DNA from: an uncultured Synechococcaceae cyanobacterium
Lineage (GTDB): Bacteria > Cyanobacteriota > Cyanobacteriia > PCC-6307 > Cyanobiaceae
Direction of reading: 5' to 3'
Length of the DNA: 39,240 nucleotides
NCBI GenBank assembly: GCA_902536065.1
Contig: CACAVZ010000011.1
Coordinates: forward strand, 1 to 39,240
The position numbers and the translations under genes are program-made. Below are positions 1 to 10,222 of the stretch, in pieces. The notes beneath the pieces were generated by a model. It saw nothing but the letters and a program-made list of their open reading frames with translations. It made no database searches and was not told where the DNA came from. The first letter of the stretch is position 1, and each line of letters starts with the position of its first letter.

Positions 1-2288
1 TGAAAGGAATTATCAAGCTTATTATCAACAAATTTATTTTCGTGAATTGGCCATTTTTGAAGAGATAATAATGCATTATCTGGTTTTAGTTGCAACACAT
101 GCCAAAGTTCCTCAGTAATGTGTGGCATAAAAGGATGAATCATTACCAAAATATCATTGAGCACTTTTATTAAAACTTTTTCAGATATCTGTCTATTTTT
201 AGTCTCTTTATTATTAAACCTTTGTTTAGCAAATTCTACATACCAGTCACAAAAATCATTCCACGTAAATTCATATAGAAGTTTCGCAGATTCTCCCAAT
301 TTATATTCTGTCAACAAAGCAGCGACTTTTATATTTACCTGATTCAATTTCGATAAAATCCACTTATCACATAACTCTAAAGAAGTTTCATCACTCTCAT
401 TAAGCAAATAATTATTATTAGAAGTTTTATTAATTAACACAAATTTAGTTGCATTCCATAATTTATTCGCAAAATTTCTTGAAGCTTCAACGGTTGAAGA
501 TGTATCTTTTTTCCTATCAAAATCAAGCCGGATATCTTGTCCAGCGCCTGCAACTTCTCGAATTAAAGCAAATCGTAGAGCATCAGAACCATATTTATCA
601 ATTAATAGTATTGGGTCAATACCATTACCTGAACTTTTACTCATTTTTTTATTGTTTTCATCTCGCACTAGACCATGAATATAAACATCCCTAAAAGGAA
701 TATTCTTTGTAAAAGTATTCCCCATCATTGTCATTCTTGCCACCCAGAAGAAAATAATATCGAAGCCAGTAACAAGAACACTATTTGGATACCATTTTTC
801 AAAATCAGGATCATTTATATTTGGCCAACCTAGTGTTGAGAAAGGCCATAAACCACTTGAAAACCAGGTATCTAAGACATCTTTATCACGAACCAATTTA
901 ATATTTAATCCAAATTTTTTATTGGCTTCGATTAAGGCATCCTCTTCATTTCTTGCAACGATATATGGAGTATTTTGTTCTATTGAGTCTTGAGATTCAT
1001 CTAAAACATACCAGGCCGGTATTTGGTGCCCCCACCACAATTGCCTACTGATGCACCAATCATTAATATTCTCTAACCAATCCTTATAAACTTTCTCCCA
1101 GCGTGGAGGGATAAACGATGGTTTTTTAGAATCAATTTCATTAAGACATCCTTGTGATATATCATCCATTTTCAAAAACCATTGTGTTGACAATAAAGGT
1201 TCAATTGGCACCTTACCTCTATCAGAAAAAGGAACAGTATGTTTATAATCTTCTATCTTTGTCAGCAGGCCTAAATTATCCAAGTCTTTGATAATTTTCT
1301 TTCTAGCGTCATATCTATCTAAATTTTGAAAAATACCTGCATTAATATTTAAAGTTCCATCTTTGTTCATTACATTAATCTGTTTTAAATTATGCCTTTT
1401 TCCTATTGCAAAATCATTTGGATCATGAGCTGGAGTAACCTTCACACAACCTGTACCAAAATCTTTATCAACATGTGAATCAGCGATAATAGGTATTTCT
1501 CTATCAACGAAAGGAACTTTTACTTTGAGTCCAATAAATTCTTTATATCTATCATCATCAGGATTAACTGCCACAGCAGTATCGCCCAAAAGAGTTTCTG
1601 GTCTTGTTGTTGCAACTTCTAAGTAACTATCTAAGTATTCACCACTTTCAGAAATTAAAGGGTATTTAAAATGCCATAAATGACCATTTACTTCTTGCAT
1701 TTCAACTTCAAGATCACTTACGGCAGACTGAGATTCAGGGCACCAATTAACCAAATATTCGCCTCTATAAATTAAATTCTTTTTATAAAGAATATTAAAA
1801 GCCTCAATAACTGCTTCATTTAATTGTTGATCAAGAGTAAATCTTTCTCTAGTCCAGTCAACTGAATATCCTATCCTTTTTAATTGAGAAACTATTCTTC
1901 CACCACTTTGTTCTTTCCAGTTCCATGCTCTTTTAAGAAATTCATCTCTTCCAATATCCTCGCTTGTTTTGCCTTCACTTTTTAATTGTTTTTCGAGAAT
2001 AGTTTGAACAGCTATTGAAGCATGATCAGTTCCCGGTAAACACAAAACATTCTTACCTAACAGTCTTTGAAAACGTACTACAACATCTATCAAAGCCGTA
2101 TTAAATGCATGCCCCATATGCAAAGATCCAGTTACATTTGGTGGCGGAATGACAACACAAAAAGGCTCACCATCATCCTCAGGGTTAGGACTAAACGCCT
2201 TTAGACTTTCCCATTTTTCTTGCCACTTTTTCTCTACTTCAAAAGGTGAATAATTCTCTAAAGATAATTGATCATTCATCTCTGTCAT
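1..2288 (-). CDS. valS: Valyl-tRNA synthetase, C-terminal part cut off by window edge
   Basis: Class I aminoacyl-tRNA synthetase that charges tRNA-Val in the cytoplasm. Reading the minus strand from the ATG at 2288 gives an unbroken frame to the window edge, about 762 codons. The HIGH motif appears as HMGH at residues 57-60, after the [10 protein letters not shown] lead-in typical of ValS. KMSKS, followed by SGN, is intact near residue 546. Editing-domain segments such as [18 protein letters not shown] are visible between them. The anticodon-binding region ([10 protein letters not shown], then [10 protein letters not shown]) follows. Bacterial ValS is usually about 880-950 residues, so the missing part is probably the C-terminal coiled coil. 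A second in-frame ATG at 2279 is a less likely start. A tRNA-Val gene lies about 450 bp upstream on the same strand, which may be coincidence. No frameshift is seen in the visible part. Confidence 0.97.
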   Translation of the reverse strand, partial: MTEMNDQLSLENYSPFEVEKKWQEKWESLKAFSPNPEDDGEPFCVVIPPPNVTGSLHMGHAFNTALIDVVVRFQRLLGKNVLCLPGTDHASIAVQTILEKQLKSEGKTSEDIGRDEFLKRAWNWKEQSGGRIVSQLKRIGYSVDWTRERFTLDQQLNEAVIEAFNILYKKNLIYRGEYLVNWCPESQSAVSDLEVEMQEVNGHLWHFKYPLISESGEYLDSYLEVATTRPETLLGDTAVAVNPDDDRYKEFIGLKVKVPFVDREIPIIADSHVDKDFGTGCVKVTPAHDPNDFAIGKRHNLKQINVMNKDGTLNINAGIFQNLDRYDARKKIIKDLDNLGLLTKIEDYKHTVPFSDRGKVPIEPLLSTQWFLKMDDISQGCLNEIDSKKPSFIPPRWEKVYKDWLENINDWCISRQLWWGHQIPAWYVLDESQDSIEQNTPYIVARNEEDALIEANKKFGLNIKLVRDKDVLDTWFSSGLWPFSTLGWPNINDPDFEKWYPNSVLVTGFDIIFFWVARMTMMGNTFTKNIPFRDVYIHGLVRDENNKKMSKSSGNGIDPILLIDKYGSDALRFALIREVAGAGQDIRLDFDRKKDTSSTVEASRNFANKLWNATKFVLINKTSNNNYLLNESDETSLELCDKWILSKLNQVNIKVAALLTEYKLGESAKLLYEFTWNDFCDWYVEFAKQRFNNKETKNRQISEKVLIKVLNDILVMIHPFMPHITEELWHVLQLKPDNALLSLQKWPIHENKFVDNKLDNSF

Positions 2289-2385
2289 GTGTAAATTTTA
2301 TTTCGATAAACTTTTTGTTTATTTTATCTTGAGAGCAGCCAATTAATGAAAATAATATTAGTTTCCAAAAAAAGACACATACATT

Positions 2386-2727
2386 CTACAAAAGTTTGAA
2401 ACCAGAACCACAAGAACAATGTTTTGCATTTTTTGGTGTTGAAATAAGAAATCCACCACCGCTCAAATCACCGTAATAATCTAATTTTAAATCTTTCAGT
2501 AAATTAAACTTTTTTACATCCGCATATAAAGTTACTCCTTCTGTTCTTGAAATAGGGGATCCATTACATGTACCTGGCCTTAATTTAATATGCATCCATC
2601 CTTCGGAACAATTTTTATCCTCTACCAAATCAATCGACATTTCTCCTGGAGAACCTCCAAAAGAAGCTTGCCTAGATAGTTCTGAAGCAGCATTTTGACT
2701 GATTGAAAGATTAACGATCTCAGTCAT
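2386..2727 (-). CDS. A-type iron-sulfur cluster carrier (IscA/HesB-like), short form
   Basis: Predicted 113-residue Fe-S cluster assembly accessory protein. The C-terminal signature is clear: GGGFLISTPKNAKHCSCGSGF-like, with Cys104 and Cys106 forming the CxC pair and a preceding GF-I-NP-like strand. The aligned first cysteine is Cys54 in GTCNG (canonical GGCSG). Only 50 residues separate it from Cys104, against about 64 in E. coli IscA, so a central segment seems to be missing. An open frame continues upstream to 2772, but that part lies inside the tRNA-Val gene, so the ATG at 2727 is the start. It lies 15 bp downstream of the tRNA, so the two may be co-transcribed. From family knowledge it would carry or deliver Fe-S clusters in the cytoplasm; cluster binding by this short form is inferred. 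Confidence 0.85.
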   Translation of the reverse strand: MTEIVNLSISQNAASELSRQASFGGSPGEMSIDLVEDKNCSEGWMHIKLRPGTCNGSPISRTEGVTLYADVKKFNLLKDLKLDYYGDLSGGGFLISTPKNAKHCSCGSGFKLL

Positions 2728-2742
2728 TAGAAAAATAATAAA

Positions 2743-2814
<72 letters not shown>

Positions 2815-2912
2815 TTACAATAGATCATTCTAATAGATGAAGTTGAAAAATTTATACTAAGTATTTAAATATTTCATGATTGAGGCAAAATTTAATTAAT
2901 AAAATATATCCT

Positions 2913-3768
2913 ATGTCCTCAAACAATAGATATAAATTGGAAAACAATTCCGATTTAGAGACTATAAATAGTTTTAAAAACTTAATATCTAATATCAAAG
3001 CATTAAAAGATAAAACATGGGGCTGCCCATGGCAGAAAATACAGTCTCATATATCGTTGATCCCATTTTTGTATGAAGAAAGTAATGAATTTATAGATGC
3101 GATATATGAAAAAAATGCAGATAACATCTGTGAGGAGTTAGGAGATCTTTTATTACAAGTCATGCTTCATGCTGAAATCGGTTACGAAGAAAAAGAATTT
3201 ACACTAAATGATGTTATAAAAAATCTAAACAAGAAAATTATTAATAGACATCCATATATTTTTAACAAAAAAGAAAAAGTATCATTAAAAAAATCACAAC
3301 AGATTTGGGTAAATATAAAAAATTTAGAAAAAGAAGCACCTCATATGAAATCTTCAATTAGTAGAAATTTAAATTTGAAAATTAAAAATTTACCGCCAAC
3401 GGTTGGAACAGGTAAAATCACAAATGTTGTTAAAGAACATGGCTTCAAGTGGGAAAGTACTGATGAGATTTTTAAAAAGTTAGAAGAAGAGATTAATGAA
3501 TTAAAGGAAGCAATCAAAAGTAAAAATGATTCAGAAATAAAAAATGAATTTGGGGATATTTACTTTACCCTTCTTAATCTCTCAAACTTTTTAAAGATCA
3601 ATCCTGAATCAGCTCTTCAAAAAAACTAATGTGAAATTTTTAGACAGATTTTCAATCGTCGAAGAGCATGTAGGAGATAATATTAAAAAACAAACTCCTA
3701 AAGACTTTCAACGGCTTTGGCAAATAGCCAAACAAAAACTGGCGGGAAAAATTCCTAAAAGCAAATGA
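2913..3768 (+). CDS. mazG: Nucleoside triphosphate pyrophosphohydrolase MazG, broken by a +1 A frameshift
   Basis: Predicted cytoplasmic house-cleaning enzyme hydrolysing NTPs to NMP plus PPi. Two MazG repeats are visible: WGCPWQ with YEESNEF and EELGDLLLQVMLHAE near residues 40-85, and KLEEEINELKEAI with NEFGDIYFTLLNL near 190-220. As written, the frame stops at 3629. After the A run at 3619-3625 (7 A, where 6 keep the frame), reading continues as TNVKFLDRFSIVEEHVGD to a TGA at 3766-3768. That gives about 284 residues, close to the usual length. The restored stop overlaps the speE ATG as ATGA, which supports the longer product. I chose the ATG at 2913 over a TTG at 2880. Sequencing error, real mutation and slippage are all possible causes. 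Confidence 0.88.
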
Positions 3769-4616
3769 CAGATATTACAACATGGATAGATGAATATCAT
3801 AAAGGCTCAAGATTCGGCCTAAATGGGAAAATTCTAATTAAAAAAACCTCAAAATATCAAGAAATTATTGTTATTGAAAATGAATATTATGGTAAAGCTT
3901 TAATGTTAGATGGTTGCTGGATGACATCATTAAAAGATGAGAAATATTATCATGAGTGTCTTGTACATCCTGCATTAAGTAGCATTGACGAAAAATCTAA
4001 TGTACTAATTATTGGCGGTGGTGACGGTGGTACTTTAAGAGAATGCGTTAAATATTATCAAATATCAAAAATTGATCTAGTAGAAATTGATGAGGAGGTA
4101 ATCAAAATATCTAAAAAATTTCTAAAAGAAATTGGAGACGAAGCATGGAATGACAAAAGATTAGAAATACATATTGATGATGGCGTTAAATGGGTAAAAA
4201 AAACAAAAGATAATTTTTACGACGTTATATTTATAGATTGTTCAGATCCCTCAGAATTTTCAAATTTATTATTTTCAAATTCTTTTTATAAAGAATGTAA
4301 AAGAATACTTGCACCAAGGGGGATATTAGCAACTCAAAGCGAATCTCCTGAATCCTTCAAAAATATTCACATAAATATTTTGAAAAGCCTAAAAAATATA
4401 TTTAAAGTTTCTGAAACTATGTATTCCTTTGTGCCTATATATCCAAGCGGGATTTGGAGTTGGACATTTGCTTCTTCAGAAGATCTAAGTTTATCAAAGC
4501 AAAATTATGATGAAGTCGTAAAAATAGAAAAAGGATGTGAAATTTGGAATTTAAATTTTCAAAATGCAGCATTCAAAATGATGCCAAATAAAATTGTAAA
4601 AGAACTAGATTCATAG
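3765..4616 (+). CDS. speE: Spermidine synthase (polyamine aminopropyltransferase)
   Basis: Transfers an aminopropyl group from decarboxylated S-adenosylmethionine to putrescine, giving spermidine in the cytoplasm. The 283-residue protein has the family pattern: YYHECLVHPAL near residue 62, the nucleotide-binding loop LIIGGGDGGTLRE near residues 81-93, VEIDEEV near 107, and the catalytic region DCSDP near 158, equivalent to DSTDP. Length matches the family (about 280-290). The start codon overlaps the restored mazG stop, and the stop is one base before speB, so mazG-speE-speB are probably co-transcribed. Having speE next to the agmatinase gene fits a polyamine module using the arginine-agmatine-putrescine route. 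Confidence 0.96.
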   Translation: MTDITTWIDEYHKGSRFGLNGKILIKKTSKYQEIIVIENEYYGKALMLDGCWMTSLKDEKYYHECLVHPALSSIDEKSNVLIIGGGDGGTLRECVKYYQISKIDLVEIDEEVIKISKKFLKEIGDEAWNDKRLEIHIDDGVKWVKKTKDNFYDVIFIDCSDPSEFSNLLFSNSFYKECKRILAPRGILATQSESPESFKNIHINILKSLKNIFKVSETMYSFVPIYPSGIWSWTFASSEDLSLSKQNYDEVVKIEKGCEIWNLNFQNAAFKMMPNKIVKELDS

Positions 4617-4617
4617 G

Positions 4618-5499
4618 ATGACAAAAAATTTATTTGATAACGAAAATGCAATTTATATGGGAGCAAAAAGAAGTCCCGAAAATTGCTCAATTGGCATATT
4701 TGGAGTTAATTATGACGGGACATGTTCGTTTAAACCAGGAGCAAGATTTGGTCCAGAAGCAATAAGACAAGTCAGTTCTTGTTTAGAAACATATTGTCCA
4801 AAAATAAAAAAAGACTTAGAGGATATTATGTATGTTGATTTTGGATCAATACTAATTGATAAAAATGACTCAAAGTCCGTTATTGAATCGGTTAAATCAG
4901 CAACAAATTATTTAATTAGTAAACGCCTTAGTCCTATTATGCTTGGCGGCGAACACTCTATTACAAGAGGTGCAATTGAAGCATTAGTAAAAAAATATCC
5001 AGATTTGATATTGGTTCAACTTGATGCTCATGCAGATTTAAGAGAATCATATATAGGAAATGAACATAGTCATGCTTGTACTATGAAAAGGTGCTTAGAA
5101 GTGCTACCTGAAAAGAAAATTTTGCAAGTAGGAATTAGAAGTGGGACTAAGGAAGAATTTGAAATTATGCATAACAACAACCAATTAGTTAACTTTTGTG
5201 CAGGCGGAAATGCATATGAGTTAAAAAAAGCTCTTCTTCCATACGCTAAGTCTCCAATCTATTTAACAATAGATTTAGATTGGTTTGATCCTAGTTTATT
5301 AGCAGGGACGGGCACTCCAGAGCCGGGAGGATTTTTTTGGAATGATTTTGAAGAGATACTTAAAACTTTAAAAGACCTTAGAATCGTGGGATCAGATATT
5401 GTGGAATTATCTCCAGAAATTGATAGAAGCGGAGTAAGTAGCATAGTTGCAGCCAAAGTACTTAGAAGCTTAATTTTGTCATTAGAAAATATGCAATAA
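4618..5499 (+). CDS. speB: Agmatinase (ureohydrolase family)
   Basis: Binuclear manganese ureohydrolase expected to convert agmatine to putrescine and urea. All metal-binding signatures are present in the 293 residues: GGEHS (110-114), DAHAD (136-140), a His-rich NEHSHAC loop near 150, and DLDWFDP followed by GTGTPEPGG near residues 219-235. Length is typical for agmatinase. It begins one base after the speE stop. Supplying putrescine for SpeE is the expected role. Other ureohydrolases (arginase, guanidinobutyrase, guanidine hydrolase) share these motifs, so substrate is assigned from the speE neighbour and overall resemblance. Confidence 0.92.
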   Translation: MTKNLFDNENAIYMGAKRSPENCSIGIFGVNYDGTCSFKPGARFGPEAIRQVSSCLETYCPKIKKDLEDIMYVDFGSILIDKNDSKSVIESVKSATNYLISKRLSPIMLGGEHSITRGAIEALVKKYPDLILVQLDAHADLRESYIGNEHSHACTMKRCLEVLPEKKILQVGIRSGTKEEFEIMHNNNQLVNFCAGGNAYELKKALLPYAKSPIYLTIDLDWFDPSLLAGTGTPEPGGFFWNDFEEILKTLKDLRIVGSDIVELSPEIDRSGVSSIVAAKVLRSLILSLENMQ

Positions 5500-5502
5500 A
5501 AA

Positions 5503-5526
5503 ATTTCTAAACTAAAGTGTAGAAAT
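5503..5526. repeat. Small inverted repeat between speB and gcvT
   Basis: ATTTCTA and TAGAAAT form perfect 7-bp arms around a 10-base spacer, starting 3 bp after the speB stop. It could form a weak hairpin in mRNA, but no U run follows, so it is not a convincing intrinsic terminator. It may be chance in AT-rich DNA. Confidence 0.3.
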
Positions 5527-5549
5527 ACTAAATAGAAACTAAATATTTC

Positions 5550-6652
5550 ATGGATTTGCTAAAAAGTCCTCTTTATTCAAAATATGTTGAATCCAATGCA
5601 AAATTAGTGGATTTTGCGGGTTGGGAAATGCCCATATCATTTTCAGGATTAATTAAAGAGCATGAATCAGTTAGATATTCAGCAGGATTATTTGATATTT
5701 CTCACATGGGTGTGATTTCTATCAAGGGAATCAATCCAAAGGATTATATTCAAAAACTTTTTCCTACTAATTTATACTCCTTTTGTGAAGGTCAGGGGCT
5801 TTATACAGTAATGCTGAATGATAAAGGAGGAATAATAGATGACTTAATAATTTATGACCTTGGCATACAAAAAAAATGACATATCAGAATTATTGTTAAT
5901 AGTTAATGCAAGTAGATATGAAGAAGATTTTCAGTGGATAAAAAATAATTTAAATATGTCTGAAATTTCGATAACAAACTTTAAAAAAGACAAAGTACTT
6001 TTAGCACTACAGGGAAAAAAATCATTCGGTTTATTTGAAGAATGGATTGAATCTTCGATCTCACATATCCCTAACTTTGGATGCGAATATAAAATTTTTG
6101 AACATATTTCGCCTAAGGAAAAAATTTTCTTTTCAAAGACAGGCTATACGGGTGAAAATGGTTTAGAAATACTTTTATCTAAAAAAAGCAGCAATTAATT
6201 TATGGGATTTCTCAATTTCTAAAAATGTTGCACCTTGTGGTTTAGGAGCTAGAGATACTCTTAGACTTGAAGCAGGCATGCATCTTTATGGGCAAGACAT
6301 AAATGAAGAAACTTCTCCATATGAAGCAGGGTTAGGATGGCTAGTACATCTAGAAAATAATCACGAATTCATTGGCAGAAAAGTTCTTGAAGAGCAGTCA
6401 AGATTAGGCATTCAAAAAAAGTTAGTTGGTCTCTCTATAAAAGGTAAAGCAATAGGAAGAAAAGGGTGCGCAGTGCTTAAAGGTGATGAGAATATTGGAA
6501 CTATCACTAGCGGCAGTTGGTCTCCAACTAAACAACAAGCTATTGCTTTTGCATACATCAATACTTCGCATGCCTTAATAAATAATGAAGTTGAAATATT
6601 AATAAGAGGCAAAAAATTCAACGGGGTTATAACAAAAAAGAGCGTTTTATAA
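5550..6652 (+). CDS. gcvT: Glycine cleavage system T protein (aminomethyltransferase), two +1 A frameshifts
   Basis: Tetrahydrofolate-dependent aminomethyltransferase of the glycine cleavage complex. It releases ammonia and forms 5,10-methylene-THF from the H-protein-bound intermediate. The first segment (from ATG 5550) has [15 protein letters not shown] and LFDISHMG; the last has [12 protein letters not shown] and [11 protein letters not shown], all typical of GcvT. The A run at 5869-5876 has 8 bases where 7 keep the frame, giving an early TGA at 5877. The A run at 6181-6187 has 7 where 6 keep it, giving a TAA soon after. Removing one A from each gives a continuous protein of about 366 residues, the usual length, ending at 6652. 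The fully conserved restored sequence on both sides argues against old pseudogene decay. Confidence 0.9.
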
Positions 6653-6691
6653 AAAGAATTATTAACTAAATTTACCCTTAAAGAATTATTA
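6653..6691. repeat. 12-bp direct repeat upstream of aspS
   Basis: AAAGAATTATTA occurs perfectly at 6653-6664 and 6680-6691, start points 27 bp apart, in the gcvT-aspS gap. It may be a tandem regulatory site or part of a promoter (the second copy runs into TTATAAG), or an AT-rich coincidence. Confidence 0.35.
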
Positions 6692-6720
6692 TAAGTTATT
6701 GATAAATAAACCATACTTAG

Positions 6721-8517
6721 ATGAGAAACAAAATTTGTGAAGAACTCAATAATACAGATATTGGTAAATTAGTTAATTTATGCGGATGGGTAGATAGAAG
6801 AAGAGATCATGGTGGTGTAATTTTTATTGATTTAAGAGACCATAGTGGATTCCTACAAATAACAATTAACCCCGATGATGGTGCAGATCTATTTAAACAG
6901 GCAGAAACTCTAAGAAATGAAACAGTAATAATGGTCAGCGGAATTATTAATGAAAGGCCCAAAGATTCCATAAATACAAATTTAAGTACTGGAGAGTTAG
7001 AGCTTAAGGTTAAAGATTTGCAAATTCTCAACCAAATTAAAAACAACTTACCTTTTCCAATATCTATACATGATTATGAAAATACAAAAGAGGAACTCAG
7101 ATTAAAATATAGATACCTTGATTTAAGAAGGGGAAAATTACTAGAAAATTTAAAAACAAGACATAAGATTATTAAAGTTGCTAGAGAATTTCTTGATAAT
7201 TTCGGATTTACAGAAGTAGAGACCCCATTACTTACAAAGTCAACTCCTGAAGGGGCTCGCGATTTTCTTGTTCCTGCACGTCTTTCAAATGGAGAATTTT
7301 TTGCTTTACCTCAATCCCCACAACTCTTTAAACAACTTTTAATGGTTGGGGGCTTAGATAAGTATTATCAAATCGCAAAATGTTTCCGTGATGAAGACTT
7401 AAGGGCAGATAGACAGCCAGAGTTTACGCAATTAGATATTGAGATGAGCTTTATTAGTGAAGAAGAAATAATTTCTTTTAATGAAAGTCTCATAAAAAAA
7501 ATATGGAAAGAAGTGTTAAATATTAATTTTAATAATGCTTTTCCAAGAATGACATGGCAAGCAGCAATGGATAATTACGGCACTGATAGACCAGATACTA
7601 GATATCAAATGTTATTGAAAGATTTAGGAGGAGTATTAGGTAATATTGGATTTAATATTTTCACCAAGGCAATTAAGTCTGGAGGGTATATAAAATCCAT
7701 AACAGTCAAAGGAGGCAATTCAAGTATTAGCAATGTAAGAATAAAACCGGGAGGTGACATCTTCAAAGTAGCTCAAGACGCAGGAGCTGGTGGTTTAGCC
7801 TTTATAAGGGTCAAAGGAGATGAGCTTGAGACCATTGGGGCAATTAAAAATAATTTAAGTGAAGAGCATATAGCTGATATTTTAAAAATCACAGAAGCAA
7901 AAGATGGAGACTTAATCCTCTTAGGAGCTGGAGATAAACAAATTGTCAATCAGTCATTAGATAGGGTTAGACAATATATCGCAAAAGAATTTAATCTCAT
8001 AGATAAAAGCAAATGGAATTTCTTATGGGTAACTGACTTCCCTATGTTTGAGAGAAATGAAGATGAAAATAGATATGAAGCTTTACATCATCCTTTTTGT
8101 TCTCCAAAAAATATAAAATCTAAAGATTCTGAAAACTTGAAAAAAGAAATTGAGAGCTCTACAGCAAATGCTTATGACTTAGTTCTTAATGGATTGGAGT
8201 TAGGAGGTGGCTCTTTACGTATTCATGAGGCGAACTTACAAAGACAGGTTCTGAAAACGGTAGGACTTACTGATAAAGAGATTGATGAAAAATTTGGATT
8301 TTTAATAGAAGCCTTAGAAATGGGGGCTCCTCCTCATGGTGGAATAGCGTTTGGATTGGATCGTATTACCATGCTGATCATTGGTGCAGATTCAATCAGA
8401 GAAACCATTGCGTTTCCAAAAAATCAACAAGCAAAATGTCTTCTCACAAATGCACCTTCCAATGTCTCTGAATCACAATTAAAAGAATTAGATATTGAAA
8501 TAACAATTGATGAATAA
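6721..8517 (+). CDS. aspS: Aspartyl-tRNA synthetase (bacterial type)
   Basis: Class II synthetase that charges tRNA-Asp. The 598-residue protein begins with an OB-fold anticodon-binding domain ([21 protein letters not shown]). The catalytic core follows: YRYLDLRR near residue 125, motif 2 as [18 protein letters not shown] near 221-238, and motif 3 as GIAFGLDRI near 540. An inserted GAD domain typical of bacterial AspS lies between (about residues 290-420). Length matches the bacterial family (about 590-600). The frame is intact although the genes on both sides carry frameshifts. Whether it also charges tRNA-Asn (non-discriminating form) cannot be decided from sequence alone. Confidence 0.97.
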   Translation: MRNKICEELNNTDIGKLVNLCGWVDRRRDHGGVIFIDLRDHSGFLQITINPDDGADLFKQAETLRNETVIMVSGIINERPKDSINTNLSTGELELKVKDLQILNQIKNNLPFPISIHDYENTKEELRLKYRYLDLRRGKLLENLKTRHKIIKVAREFLDNFGFTEVETPLLTKSTPEGARDFLVPARLSNGEFFALPQSPQLFKQLLMVGGLDKYYQIAKCFRDEDLRADRQPEFTQLDIEMSFISEEEIISFNESLIKKIWKEVLNINFNNAFPRMTWQAAMDNYGTDRPDTRYQMLLKDLGGVLGNIGFNIFTKAIKSGGYIKSITVKGGNSSISNVRIKPGGDIFKVAQDAGAGGLAFIRVKGDELETIGAIKNNLSEEHIADILKITEAKDGDLILLGAGDKQIVNQSLDRVRQYIAKEFNLIDKSKWNFLWVTDFPMFERNEDENRYEALHHPFCSPKNIKSKDSENLKKEIESSTANAYDLVLNGLELGGGSLRIHEANLQRQVLKTVGLTDKEIDEKFGFLIEALEMGAPPHGGIAFGLDRITMLIIGADSIRETIAFPKNQQAKCLLTNAPSNVSESQLKELDIEITIDE

Positions 8518-8562
8518 GAATGTATATGGATGTTCTAAAAGTTTTTTGTTTAAATAAAATAT

Positions 8563-8569
8563 AAGGAGG
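8563..8569 (+). promoter_or_regulatory. Strong Shine-Dalgarno-like AAGGAGG, 23 bases before the pyrG ATG
   Basis: A full anti-SD match lies 23 bases from the ATG at 8593, which is too far for normal initiation. Only a GTG-CTT-AAT-TAA stub follows closely. It may belong to a leader element or be chance; most genes in this window have no clear SD. Confidence 0.3.
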
Positions 8570-8592
8570 CTGTGCTTAATTAAAAATATTTA

Positions 8593-10204
8593 ATGTCAAA
8601 ATTTGTATTTGTCACCGGAGGAGTAGTTTCTAGCATTGGTAAAGGGATTGTAGCGGCAAGCTTAGGAAGATTATTAAAATCTAGAGGATATAGCGTTTCA
8701 ATATTAAAACTAGATCCATATCTAAATGTTGATCCAGGAACAATGAGCCCTTTTCAACATGGAGAAGTATTTGTAACCGAAGATGGGGCTGAAACCGATC
8801 TAGATTTAGGTCACTATGAAAGATTTACTGATACTGCAATGACTAGGTTAAATAGTGTGACTACGGGATCTATTTATCAAGCAGTTATTAATAAAGAAAG
8901 AAGAGGTAATTATAACGGTGGAACTGTGCAAGTAATACCTCACATAACGGGAGAAATTAGAGAAAGGATTCATAGAGTAGCCGCTAACAGCAATGCAGAT
9001 ATTATTATTACTGAAATTGGTGGAACAGTTGGTGATATTGAATCTCTACCTTTTTTAGAGGCAATAAGAGAATTCAAAAATGATGTCAATAGGAACGATG
9101 TTGCATACATACACGTAACATTACTTCCTTACATCAAAACCTCTGGCGAAATAAAAACTAAACCAACACAACATTCAGTGAAAGAATTAAGATCAATTGG
9201 AATTCAGCCAGATTTGCTTGTATGCCGAAGTGATAAATCTATCAATGAAGCTCTTAAAAAAAAAGCTTAGTGGTTTTTGCGGTGTCAATATCAACTCTGT
9301 AATTGAAGCTTTAGACGCAGACAGTATATATTCTGTACCTCTTTCTTTAAAAAAAGAAGGTTTATGCAAAGAAACCTTGAAGTATTTAGACCTTGAAGAT
9401 AAAAAATGTGATTTAAAAAATTGGGAGCAACTAATACACAACCTAAGAAATCCTGGAGATCCAATAAAAGTTGCACTTGTAGGCAAATATATTGAACTTG
9501 GAGATGCATATTTATCCGTTGTTGAAGCTTTAAGACATGCATGCATTGAACAAAGGGCTTTATTAGATTTACATTGGGTAAGTGCTGAAATGATAGAAAA
9601 AAATTCAGCAGAAACTTACTTAAATGAAGTTGATGCAATTGTCGTACCCGGGGGATTTGGCAATAGAGGAGTAAATGGAAAAATTTCGGCTATAAAATTC
9701 GCAAGAGAAAATAAAATTCCCTTTTTAGGTTTGTGCCTTGGCATGCAATGTGCAGTTATAGAATGGGCCAGGAATGTAGCTAATCTTCCAGATGCATCTA
9801 GTTCAGAACTAAACCCAAACACTCCAAATCCAGTGATACATTTATTACCAGAACAGGAAGATGTAGTTGATTTAGGTGGAACAATGAGACTTGGAGTTTA
9901 TCCATGTAGACTGACAAAAAATACAACTGGAAAAAACTTATATGATGAGGATGTTATTTATGAGAGACATCGGCATAGATACGAATTTAATAATTACTAC
10001 AAACAAAGTTTTTTAGATTCTGGATACAAAATTAGTGGTACATCACCAGATGGCAGATTAGTTGAGTTAATTGAGTTAGAAAATCATCCATACTTCTTAG
10101 CCTGTCAATATCATCCTGAGTTTTTATCAAGACCTGGCAAACCTCATCCTTTATTTAAAGGATTAATAAAAGCCTCTCAAGATAAGTTAACTCAATCAAA
10201 TTAA
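8593..10204 (+). CDS. pyrG: CTP synthase, broken by a +1 A frameshift
   Basis: Converts UTP to CTP using ATP and glutamine. The N-terminal synthetase domain has [17 protein letters not shown] (P-loop) and [25 protein letters not shown]. The C-terminal glutaminase domain has [14 protein letters not shown] with the catalytic Cys near residue 380 and [11 protein letters not shown] near 503. The first frame stops at 9268-9270 after the A run 9256-9264 (9 A; 8 keep the frame). Removing one A joins the halves as [23 protein letters not shown], giving about 536 residues, the normal CTP synthase length. The break lies in the linker-proximal end of the synthetase domain. pyrG is usually essential without cytidine salvage, so a true null would be surprising. 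Confidence 0.92.
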
Positions 10205-10222
10205 TATTCTTTATTTTTTTGA

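Noticed and set aside
157-694. Two plus-strand open frames (61 and 81 codons)
   Set aside because: Both lie antisense inside valS, whose protein is fully conserved there.
9193-9638. Two minus-strand frames over the pyrG frameshift
   Set aside because: They are shadows of pyrG; the plus strand carries conserved CTP synthase on both sides.
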